64,000 nt of DNA from Tenebrio molitor (Eukaryota > Arthropoda > Insecta > Coleoptera > Tenebrionidae): positions 19,654,001 through 19,718,000 of the forward strand of contig NC_091051.1 in NCBI RefSeq assembly GCF_963966145.1. The letters are read 5' to 3'. Positions 11,210 to 20,566 of this stretch are shown here, piece after piece. The position numbers were made by a program, and so were the translations under genes. Every line of letters starts with the position of its first letter. Position 1 is the stretch's first letter. Under the pieces are notes generated by a model. That model was not told the DNA's origin. It worked only from the letters and a program-made list of their open reading frames with translations, and searched no databases.

Positions 11210-11822
11210 TGTTACGAGGTCTAATGTACCACCACATTAGGACCATCGTACGACGGTTGGTCTGTCGGCGAAAAGAACATCAACGGTAGACCCGCCGCGA
11301 ATTAGTGTCCCAGGCTATTAGTGACAAAACCCGGGGAAAAAGGTTTGCGTCATCGCCGTCGTGCGGATCAACCCTGGGACACTCGTAATATATCGCCGTT
11401 GAGCGGATCAAGGGGGGTCACCAGACCGAAGAGTAAGTTGAAACTCCTTATCTCTCCGAAAGTAACAACCACGCCATTTTGTGGAGAGCAGGCTTCACCG
11501 TCAACAGTATCACCACCGGGGACGAGAGACGCCGTTTCCTCCCCAGGTCCACCTGGACCCATCACGCAGCAGCAATCAAGGCCACCCGCCCACACCATCC
11601 AGCCCCGACATCAACCCTAGCCGGAGACTGCTCCGGGCGAGCACGGAGCTGTCCACCTGCGACCCAGCACCGGAAACCCAGCGATCCACAGTGTGAATCA
11701 GATGAATATTAGCCGAACAATATACCATTAAATCCAGCACAAGTGTAAAACTATCCCCCCCCCTGCGGAGTTACACAGCGTTACGTACAACCCTGGGCTT
11801 CTCAATAAGAAGGGTTGTAACA
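11210..11822 (+). mobile_element. Possible solo LTR (BEL/Pao-like)
   Basis: This 613-bp block is clearly richer in G+C than its surroundings. It begins TGTTACGAGG and ends GGTTGTAACA, an inverted TGTTAC/GTAACA pair as in retrotransposon LTRs. No matching flanking target duplication is seen (GGTAC against TCAGC), and no gag or pol lies beside it. The overlapping proline-rich short frames are not convincing genes. Confidence 0.35.
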
Positions 11823-12028
11823 TCAGCAAAGTAAAAACAAAATAGGTTAGAATGGCGAGTCGCTGACAGCGGGGGAGCTGCCGCCCCCCGAGTAACGCGC
11901 CGCAAGCAAAATTTTTGTAGAATTATTTATTAAAATGATCGCCCCAATGTTGCTGTTAGCTCTTTATTTAAAACCTTTATTTTTTAGGGGGTCATTACCC
12001 AAATGACCTCATGGACCAGCCGTCCCTG

Positions 12029-12600
12029 TTAGGTTTTATATATCAAAATGATTCGTCTGTCTTTTTCATCATGCCCTCGAAAAGCGAGCTCCTGTTTCGC
12101 CAAAGTAACTGTGACGTCAATTAAATACGATAATAAAATTCGGTTTTTCCTAACTTCTTCATTGTATAATTTAATCGACAGAGCACTATGTTCAGTGAGA
12201 GTATCTTTAATTGTTGTTGTATTATTTTCCAAACGTTTGAGACTTAAAATATTCGTCAAATGTTCTTTCGATGATTCATGGTTTTTTACGCTCGTTGACA
12301 GATTTTTTAAATCAGAATACACCTTACAAACCCAAACATTTTGTTTTACGGTAGATAAAAGTAAACACGGCCAGCAAAATAAAGCTTTTTTAAATAAACT
12401 CCACACAACCAATTATGATTTTCATACCAACTTACTTTAAATGACCGAGAAAATACCTGACCTTGTTTTTTATCTGAAGACAGAATATTAATATTCGGTA
12501 TGGGGCGATTCATGCTAAGAATTTCCCTGCGTTCTTGTTCATTTCGCCGTGAAAACGGCGTTTCTATCAAACTGCATATAATGTCGTTATACAGGCTGTT
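12029..12600 (-). pseudogene. hAT transposase remnant of hAT element 1
   Basis: The N-terminal part begins near 12570 (ETPFSRRNEQERREI) and includes the TTF-type zinc-finger region (LFCWPCLLL). It shifts frame near 12395 and continues to AKQELAFRGHDE. It then jumps directly to the C-terminal tail KDRRIILIYKT. The intact relative at 15277-17461 has several hundred residues between these points, including the catalytic and dimerisation regions. It cannot encode an active enzyme, but the element ends remain, so it could have been moved in trans by a relative. Confidence 0.85.
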
Positions 12601-13071
12601 TGAAAATTGCTAGTACAAAAAAAACCTGGTAATTGGTGATGGTGAGTTGAAGTCATCAGCAAAAGAAAATTCTAATAAAAATCCTCTAGTTTTCGAGATA
12701 AAAATTACTAAAAATTGGGTTAAAATTGTTAGTGCACCACTGAGTTAAGGTATTTTAAAAAGACACTTCACGTTGTTAAGCAATAACGAAATAAAAAATT
12801 TGATGTTCTTAAACTGTCAATCTGTGGTTGCCAAGATCTTGCAAAAAAATATAAATTTTTCATATTGTTGTATAGTCCTTCATTATCACTACGATCATCA
12901 CGCTTGGTTACCAAGGTTTAAAAAATATTGCCCCGCCTGAGGCGTAGAATATGCAGGAATAGGGTTACTTTATCCCTTTTGTTTCAAAAAATTAAAAATT
13001 GGTTTCTTGGATTTCTTAGGGCTTCCAGATGCCACAGTTTTTTTTTGTACTAGCAATTTTCAAACACCCTG
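12592..13071. mobile_element. MITE nested in hAT element 1
   Basis: The inverted ends CAGGCTGTTTGAAAATTGC and GCAATTTTCAAACACCCTG are flanked by TA and followed by a shared TAGTACAAAAAAAA segment. About 480 bp with no coding capacity. Confidence 0.8.
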
Positions 13072-13567
13072 TATACATCCATTTTATTAAATAAGAATGG
13101 GAGAAAGTATTAATTAGCTCTCCAAATAATCAAAAATACTGTAAGGTAATATTAAAAGATCGACCTGATTTAGTTTAGGCGCCAATGCCGAAAAGCCAAC
13201 GGTCAACCTGTTATTGTCTTTTATTATAAACTTAGGGACAGTACTTATTATACCAACCTGACCTGACCTGAACAAAACCTGCCAAAGCAATTCAACACCT
13301 AAAAAACACCCGAGGACCTCTGAGGAATCACCTAAATCTCCTGTTTTAACTACTACCGCTAAACACTGAAACAACCTTGACTAAAGCAAACTTGCCATAA
13401 AGTTGAAATTAGCCGAGCACGATACATTTTTCACGTGTGCTTACGAAAAGCGGCGGAGGCGAACGAAGAAATTGCCTGAAATCATTGCTTTCGCGCAAGA
13501 TCGCTTAGTTTTTCGCTTTGTAATTGTCGTAGTGGAAAATAAATCAGTCGAATCTTAAAACTTCCAG

Positions 13568-14446
13568 CAGTGTTGCCAGATCGTGTCAAGCTGATTTCGT
13601 TAGATTTGTCGGAAAAAATCGTGAGAAATCGTGAGAATTCGGAAATGGATGATTTTTGAATGTATCAGCCGTGCAAGTGAAATCCTGGGCTGGGAAGGCG
13701 TTGGAAACTGTCAATTGTTTAGTTTTTTTAAGTATAAATTAACAGTTGTAATTTATTATATAGAGCATCTTGACAGCTAACCTAAAATTTATAAACAAAA
13801 AAAAATCTTTTTTTTTCTTTGCAATGTTTTGCATTAAAAATAGAATAACTAACAATTCCTATTCTGTCTAAGCGCACCCTTTACTAAAAACAAGCATTTT
13901 GAAGTAGGTATGTGCCGATTAAACATAAACAAATGTCATTCGTGTCAAACGGCGGGAAATTCAAACTGTTCCAAATGGTTAACTACGTATTTTCAACGCC
14001 TACTCAATCCTGGTTACATGTTATGTTCATTTTGATAAGTTCGCATGTCAGAAATAAATTATGACCTCCCATTACGCCCAAAACAACGTGAACGTTACTT
14101 CTTTCATGACCTTCTCTTATATACTGTTACTTTATGTTAACCATAGATGGCAGCAGTATTTGATGATATCATGACCTACTAAATCTGAACTGCGCATGAT
14201 AATCTATGATTTGTCTATGATGATAATGCAGCAAATGATAAAAATCACTGACAGCATAAATTAAACGAAGTTGACGTTGACAAAAATTTTTTTCAATTTC
14301 ATCATTTCTCGTTACAGTTTTTAAAAAAATTACCTTCATATGAATTGATGGAAAAATCGTGAGATAAAAGGCCCTTATCGTGAGATCGTGAGATTTGCAA
14401 TGAAATCGTGAGATCTCACGATTTATCGTGAGATCTGGCAACACTG
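13568..14446. mobile_element. hAT-type MITE with 8-bp target duplication
   Basis: The ends CAGTGTTGCCAGATC and GATCTGGCAACACTG are flanked on both sides by ACTTCCAG (13560-13567 and 14447-14454). Repeated ATCGTGAGA motifs sit near the ends, at least two on the left and five or more on the right. No transposase frame is visible. Confidence 0.88.
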
Positions 14447-14699
14447 ACTTCCAGATTGTCGCCGACCCGCTAAAGGCTGAGCAGAGCAGTGAGATGGATA
14501 GCTATGGCACACGACTTATTTCGCACTTCATTATAAAAGTTACCAAAAGATCCGATAAAAATGAGAATTAAAATTAATACAATATACGTAACAGTATTAA
14601 AATAAAAATTTTATTTTTCTAAATTTCGAAGGTTAGGCGGTGCCTACCTTGCCTACCCTGACCAGCCGCCACTGGGTTTGAAGACAAAATAGTATGTAT

Positions 14700-17600
14700 C
14701 AGTGGCGGCTCGCCAGGGTAGGCAAGGTAGGCGCCGCCTACCCGCCGTCCGAATCAAATTAAATTTTTTTATGGGTAATTACATATACATATTTAAAAAA
14801 TATATCAATATATATTTATTCAAGTCTTTTTACTCTATTAAGCATAGGAAAGATATGCGTCGGAATAAAAAAATCTACACCTACCATAATTATAATTCCA
14901 CAATCCAGAACGAGAACCCAGGCGACATTTAATTTACGCCTGAAAAACGAGTCAACCATAGCGCATTATCTCGCTCGCTCTACCCTATCCATATAGAAAA
15001 ATGTCTCGCTTCTGCGTTAAATTTCGCATATTATTCGACTCAAGCAGGCACGAGCTTCGGCTGCCTTTAGGATTTATCGGATCGACGAATGATTTTTTCC
15101 GTATTCGCGGGGCGTGAGGTAGGGGGATTGGTGTTCAGTCCAGTGTCGTTAAGGAAATGCCCATTGTTTTGACTTCGTTGTGTAGTTAAGTGAGTGGGTG
15201 CAAGGCAGGAATTCAGGAGGCAGGAGGGTAATAGGTATTTTTTTCTATCCTTGGATAAGTTAAAGTTTTATTAGAGATGGATGTACCACACGATATTGTC
15301 TGCAGCCTTATGGAAAACCCTTTTTCGCAGCGCCGGAATGAGGAACGTTTTGAAATTGTTTCATTGGGCCGTCCCGTGCCAAACATTTCAATTTTATCTA
15401 GTGATAAAAAACATGGTCAATCATTTTCGCGGTCATTTAAATATACGTGGTATACAAGCCATAAGTGGTTATGTGCCAGCATTTTTAAAAATAACTTATT
15501 TTGTTGGCCATGTTTACTTTTGACAAATTTGAGACAGAATATTTGGGTTTCGCGAGGATATTCAGATTTAAAAAATTTATCGGCTGCTGTAAAAAAACAC
15601 GAGGCATCTAAAGACCATTTGCAGAACTGTTTAAGTTTAAAACGCCTCGAAAAAAATGCTCCCACAATTGGGGATGCATTAGAAGCGCATGGTGCTTTAT
15701 CTATTAAATTATATAATGAAGAGGTAAGGAAAAATCGAATTTTGTTGACATATTTGATTGACGTAACCGTTACTTTGGCAAAGCAAGAACTTGCATTTCG
15801 CGGTCGAGATGAATCCAATAATTCGTTCAACACTGGCAATTTTAAAGAAATATTCAATCTTCTAATTAAACGTGACTCTGAAATTCAAGCACACATTAAA
15901 AAAATTGGGGGTGTTTTCACTGGGTTATCAAAGACTATTCAGAACGATTTGATAGAATGTGTTGCTGATTTTGTTAGAATTAAAATACGCGAGGAAATAA
16001 CATCTGCTATGTTTTTTTGCTATTCAAGCGGATGATACAACGGATATTCTCGAAAAATCTCAATGCGCGCTGTCCATACGGTTTGTGAACAAACTAAGTC
16101 AAATAAAGGAGAGGTTTTTAGGATTTTTTGATGTCAGTGAAGACAGAACTGCCGATGCTCTATATACTCTTATTACAAATGTTTTGGCGCCATATGAATT
16201 TAAGAGCAAATTGGTGGCCCAGTGTTACGATGGGGCAAGTGTTATGGCTGGATCTTTGAACGGGTTACAAATGAAAATTAAAGGTGATGCTCCGAAAGCA
16301 CTTTTTACTCATTGCTGTGCTCATCGTTTGAATTTAGTATTGCAGAACGGTTCAAAATGCATTCGAAATTGTCGTATATTTTTCGCCACCTTAACATCTA
16401 TTCCTGCCTTCTTCAACCAGTCTGCTAAACGAACATTTGTTTTGGATTCAGTTATTGGCAAGAGAATTCCGAAAAGTTGTGAAACTCGGTGGGCTTCAAG
16501 GTCAAAAATAATACATATCGTTGATTCAGAGTGGAATAATTTAATAAGCGTATTTTCACGAATATTTGATGATCAAAGTTCTGGAGCAGAATCAATAAAT
16601 GGTGCCCGAGGCTATTTAAAACATTTTCAAAATTTTGAATTTGCTTTTCTTACCGGTGTCTATAATGAAATTTTCAACATTACTGATGTGCTTTTTTCTA
16701 TTTTACAACGTAAATGCTTAGATATAAATTATTGCCAACAAGAAATCGAAAATGCTTTAATGAGAATTAAAAAATTAAGAAATGAGGACAATTTTATTGT
16801 TTTTTATCAAAAAGCACAGTCCAAATTATCATCAGTTATAGAACAGAACCCACCTAAGAGAATGAAAGTATCCAATAACAATATGGACCAGACCACTGTA
16901 TGTAAAGCGCTATATTTTGAAATTCTTGATAATATTATAGTGCAAATAGAAGTTCGTTTCAAAGACTTGGCAGACTTAAAATATTTTGCTCTGGCTGATA
17001 GTTCCAAATTTCAAAGTTTTGCAAATAATTTTCCTCTTCATTTAATAAATATTTTGTTTACACAGTACTCCTCTATATTTGACAAACAGAAATTAATTAA
17101 CGAGTTAAGTGTAATTTATAACGATACACAATTTGAAAATTTAAAGGTTGTAGAGATATTGCAATCATTTACTCAAAATGAACTAATCGAAATATTTTCT
17201 GAAGCCTATAAGTTATTTGTTTTGATCGCTACGATTCCAGCTGCTACAGCTAGTGTTGAGCGAAATTTTTCTTGCCTAAAGAGAATAAAAAGTTACAGCA
17301 GAAATTCCATGACGCAAAATAGACTCACTTCACTTTCTTTACTTTCAATTGAAAAAGAACTACTCTGCGAGCTTTACAAAAATGAAACTTTTTATGATGA
17401 CATAATTCAAATTTTCTCTACAAGTAAAGACAGGCGCATTAACTTAATATATAAAAAATAATCTGTCGACTGACATCTTTAAACAGGAGATTTGTTATTA
17501 TTTTATTTTTTATTATTTTATTTACTGTTTTTTATTCGTATAAGTATTTTGTTTAATAGAATTTTTAAATAATTTTAAGTTTTCAAGAATTTATTTTAGT

Positions 17601-17850
17601 TATTAAGTGAGAATAGGGCTATTGGCGAATCACTCACTAAAAAAAATGATAACGCGCCGCGGTAATACCTCAAACTTAGGGTGGTGTGGAAATTTACCTT
17701 GCCGGAAAAATAAGTCAAAAAAGCAACGAAAGAAAATACATCTTATTCCGTTCTCTATTTATCACCAATAGATTATAAGTACTTAGTTTATACCTAGATT
17801 TTATAATATTTTGTCGCCTACCTTACTAATCAAGGCACGAGCCGCCACTG
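14700..17850 (+). mobile_element. hAT element 2, nearly autonomous
   Basis: A 3151-bp element with 13-bp inverted ends (CAGTGGCGGCTCG) and a perfect 8-bp target duplication, GTATGTAT, at 14692-14699 and 17851-17858. It carries the transposase gene on the plus strand. It lies 25 bp from the end of hAT element 1, to which it is related. Confidence 0.93.
15277..17461 (+). pseudogene. hAT transposase, one frameshift
   Basis: Encodes an enzyme that cuts and rejoins hAT element ends in the nucleus. 15277-16020 covers the N-terminus with a TTF-type zinc finger (WYTSHKWLCAS and LFCWPCLLL) and the start of the DUF4371 region. 16022-17461 continues with CYDGASVMAG, THCCAHRLNLVLQNG and the C-terminal hAT dimerisation region (IPAATASVERNFSCLKR). 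The only visible lesion is in a T run at about 16012-16018, where seven Ts appear where the reading frame wants six; downstream the frame reads QADDTTDILEKSQ, with catalytic-type aspartates. The lesion could be a true mutation or a sequencing error. Full length would be about 725 residues, normal for the family. Confidence 0.88.
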
Positions 17851-17858
17851 GTATGTAT

Positions 17859-18000
17859 ATGTTATTCGGAGCAAAAATGGTTTTATGTGCTTTGGCTGGT
17901 TTGTCTGCCTCACTGCGTTCGGCAGCCAATCTACCAGCCGCAGCACATAAAACTTCATTTTTGCTCCTCATAACATAATATACTATTACTTTATTCAAAA
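17859..18000. repeat. Hairpin part of the host repeat around the hAT pair
   Basis: The arms GGAGCAAAAATGGTTTTATG and CATAAAACTTCATTTTTGCT form a hairpin around a GC-rich loop. A minus-strand copy is at 54315-54435. Confidence 0.75.
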
Positions 18001-18119
18001 TAAATTAATTTCTCAACCCTTTCAACTTAATTCACATTATATATAATAACAACTTAATTTAACATTATTCAACAACTTAATTTCACATTATAATAACTAA
18101 AAACTAAAAAATAATCAAA
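18001..18119. repeat. Short degenerate tandem repeat
   Basis: The phrase CAACTTAATT(T)CACATTAT recurs about three times between 18020 and 18095. AT-rich, no gene. Confidence 0.45.
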
Positions 18120-18687
18120 TTACAATTTCATGTTGTAGAAAGTCATGGACACCTCTGTAATTGAGGACCGCATACGAGGTACCTCTGCGATCACATTAAG
18201 ATCCTGCACAGGACATACACAACGAATTGGAACATAGTCTACTCTAGCATAAACTTTATCATATGTATAGCCTTTTTGATCCACATTCATTCCAAAAACC
18301 GTTGCATTTACACGATTAAACAATTTTTTTAATTATTCGTCATTGTCCGGCAACGGAATGATGAAATCCTTGCCGCTTTTACCTGTTTCAACAAAATCGG
18401 GAGTTCGATCTCTCATTTTGTACAAGACCCTCCATGCACATGATGGTTGACAATTTCGTTTCACTGGTACGACATCATGTATAGTCACATCTTTGTAGCA
18501 GCTGCGTAAAAAAACTTCTTAGCGTCGTCTATTTCCTCTTCAGGTAGACACCCAATCAACCAGGGCAATTCGTCTAATTTATTTATACATTAAAAGACCA
18601 ACAGACACATAAGTCCATACCTATATATTAAAACTTACTGCTTCCAATATTCGGATAATGTCCTAATAATCCTTCTTTAGAAGTCAT
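18120..18687 (-). pseudogene. Broken two-exon gene of unknown family
   Basis: On the minus strand a start at 18687 (MTSKEGLLGHYPNIGS) leads to a consensus donor GTAAGT and an acceptor 65 nt later (intron 18574-18638). The next exon continues NELPWLIGCLPEEEIDDAKK. An A/T homopolymer then shifts the frame near 18510. Further on, NCQPSCAWRVLYKMRDRTPD, an in-frame TAA near 18340 and a final open part (KGYTYDKVYARVDYVPIRCV to the stop at 18120) appear to belong to one protein. Paired cysteines (CQPSC, CVC) hint at a disulphide-rich domain, but I do not recognise the family. Two lesions make it look like a recent pseudogene, though exon boundaries I cannot see could explain the stop. Confidence 0.45.
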
Positions 18688-19391
18688 ACTGCTTACAATG
18701 GCGGATACGAGACACGATGACACGACAAACGCAAACGTTGTAACGGTGTAACCTCTGGCTATGACCATCTAGTGATTTTGTTGGCAGTACATCGGTGATA
18801 ACTAAATTCCCTAAAGGAAATTGACACTTTTTGTGTTAGATTAGGTTGCTTTCAGTTTAGGATTATATTTTCTGAATAGGTACATTGTTGCCGAATCTCT
18901 GTTAAATCTGGTCTGTCCTTTTTAAATTAAATTAAATCGTTTTTCTAACACTAATATCGTAATATCTTATACTGTTTTCATGGTGCATTTCAGCTCACAC
19001 CTTATGTTATGTTAAAATACGCTTTTCTCTATAAGACAATTAAAATTCGCGACGGACGCGTGTGCATGTCGTGCGTGTGTGCTCCGTTGTTTTCGCTTTT
19101 TGTCGAGTGTTCCCTGGGATTTTTGGGAGCGAATTCAGCATAGCTGCATAGGGCCTGTGTCCTCTCGTCTCCTTTTTTTTTGTTTTTTTTCTTCTCACTC
19201 TAGTTGCTGGGTGAGTTTGTTCCATTTTATACCTTTTTCTTATTGTTGAAGGTGGAAATGTGATTTCGTGGCGGCAAAAACCACTTTTTTTGCGTTACTG
19301 ATAGTATTGTGCTATCAGTGCTATCACACTCTACTGAATTTACTGCCAATTTTGTTTCTCGTCTCTCTCGCTTATTGCTTGTATCTGCATA
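18688..19391. other. Intergenic and probable 5' leader of LINE 1
   Basis: No gene recognised. The stretch from about 19000 to 19391, with GTGTGTGC-like and CTCTCTCGC tracts, probably contains the LINE 1 5' leader. Its exact 5' end is not visible. Confidence 0.4.
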
Positions 19392-20498
19392 ATGCCTGCT
19401 TGCAAATTATGTAGCACAATTTTGAAACATTTCGATAAATGCATCGAATGTTACGTGTGCAAATCTAGATTTCACATAAAATGTTTGAAATTTGATGATA
19501 ATGATGTAAAGGTCTTTAATAAATATAACAATTTTCAATTTGTTTGTGATGAATGTCTTGCAATTGAGGGCTCATCTAAGCTTGATCTGTTGACTGAATC
19601 CGTAAATAAATGTGTGTCAATTGTTGAAGAACAGAGTCAAATTATTACAGTTCACAATACTTTGATAAAAGACTTAAAGAATACCAACACGGTTGAGCTC
19701 GGAGCAGTTACCAATGATCTACCTCTTTCTTACTCGGAAGTCACTAAAAAGTCATCTGTCATTCTAAGACCGAAAAATGAAAATCAGACTGTTTCCGATA
19801 TCAAGAAATGTTTATTTACTAATATTGACCCCATAGCTTCCAAGATAGCGATTTCTAACATTAAGGGGAACCGAAGTGGTGGAGTAATTATTACTTGTGA
19901 TAGTCTGGAAGATTCCACCAGGATTAAGGGCTTGATATCTGACAGATTGTCAGGTTATAACGTGAAGGACCTGCCTCTGCTGCATCCGAGAGTTAGAATT
20001 TCGCACATTGATTCCTCTGTATCCCAAGATAAATTGCTAGAATATATATTGAGTCAGAACAAATCCCTCTTCAGTAAAAGCTTTAAATGTGTTCTGAAAA
20101 AGTTTTCTCCGCTGCGCAACAATACCACCCTTAATCAGGCGTTGTTGGAGGTGGATGTTGCGTCTTATCGTAACATTTTGGCTGCGGGTAAACTTCTCAT
20201 TGGGTACGATTACTGTAGAGTGTGGGATGCTGTTGATCTTCGGCGTTGCTTTAATTGCTCGGGCTTTCATCACCTTTCGCGACAATGTCGTCAGACTGAA
20301 CCGACTTGTCCCAGGTGTGCCGGTCATCATTGTGTTAAGGACTGTACATCCACAACTTTAAAGTGTATTAACTGCTCGGCGCTTCGAGATGAACATCCGG
20401 ACATTGACTGTACCCATGCGGCATGGGACAATTCCAAGTGTACAACTTACAAATCACAACTTGCTACTTTCAAAAGCAGGGTCCTTAGTCTCGAATAG
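19392..20498 (+). CDS. LINE 1 ORF1, PHD and zinc-knuckle gag-like protein
   Basis: A 368-residue intact frame. Residues 1-53 form a PHD-type zinc finger (CKLC, CIECYVCKSRFHIKC, CDEC). About 60-90 may be coiled-coil. Near residue 280 are zinc knuckles, CFNCSGFHHLSRQC (C-x2-C-x4-H-x4-C) followed by CPRCAGHHCVKDC and CINC. Such ORF1 proteins bind the element RNA and chaperone nucleic acid during retrotransposition. A PHD finger at the N-terminus is usual in the CR1/Jockey group. The stop at 20496-20498 lies 68 nt before ORF2, and the ORF1 start is the first ATG of the frame. Confidence 0.85.
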   Translation: MPACKLCSTILKHFDKCIECYVCKSRFHIKCLKFDDNDVKVFNKYNNFQFVCDECLAIEGSSKLDLLTESVNKCVSIVEEQSQIITVHNTLIKDLKNTNTVELGAVTNDLPLSYSEVTKKSSVILRPKNENQTVSDIKKCLFTNIDPIASKIAISNIKGNRSGGVIITCDSLEDSTRIKGLISDRLSGYNVKDLPLLHPRVRISHIDSSVSQDKLLEYILSQNKSLFSKSFKCVLKKFSPLRNNTTLNQALLEVDVASYRNILAAGKLLIGYDYCRVWDAVDLRRCFNCSGFHHLSRQCRQTEPTCPRCAGHHCVKDCTSTTLKCINCSALRDEHPDIDCTHAAWDNSKCTTYKSQLATFKSRVLSLE

Positions 20499-20566
20499 CA
20501 ACCACTGCATTCGTATCATCGGGGGAGAGATGTTTCACTTTCCCGCAACCCATCTGTTATGAACTT

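Larger units (their letters stand above)
11165..14674 (-). mobile_element. hAT element 1, internally deleted, with nested insertions
   Basis: The termini are CAGTGGCGGCTCG and the near-complement CAGCCGCCACTG. They are flanked by a perfect 8-bp target duplication, GGTTTGAA, at 11157-11164 and 14675-14682. The transposase remnant is on the minus strand. Nested inside are a possible solo LTR (11210-11822), a MITE (12592-13071) and a hAT-type MITE (13568-14446). 13072-13559 shows no recognisable gene. Confidence 0.9.

Noticed and set aside
11321..11712. Overlapping proline-rich frames on both strands
   Set aside because: Long frames are expected in GC-rich sequence; no domain, start context or homologous motif is visible.
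19040..19225. Basic 61-residue minus-strand frame
   Set aside because: Low-complexity lysine/arginine/threonine sequence in the LINE 1 leader region, with no supporting feature.
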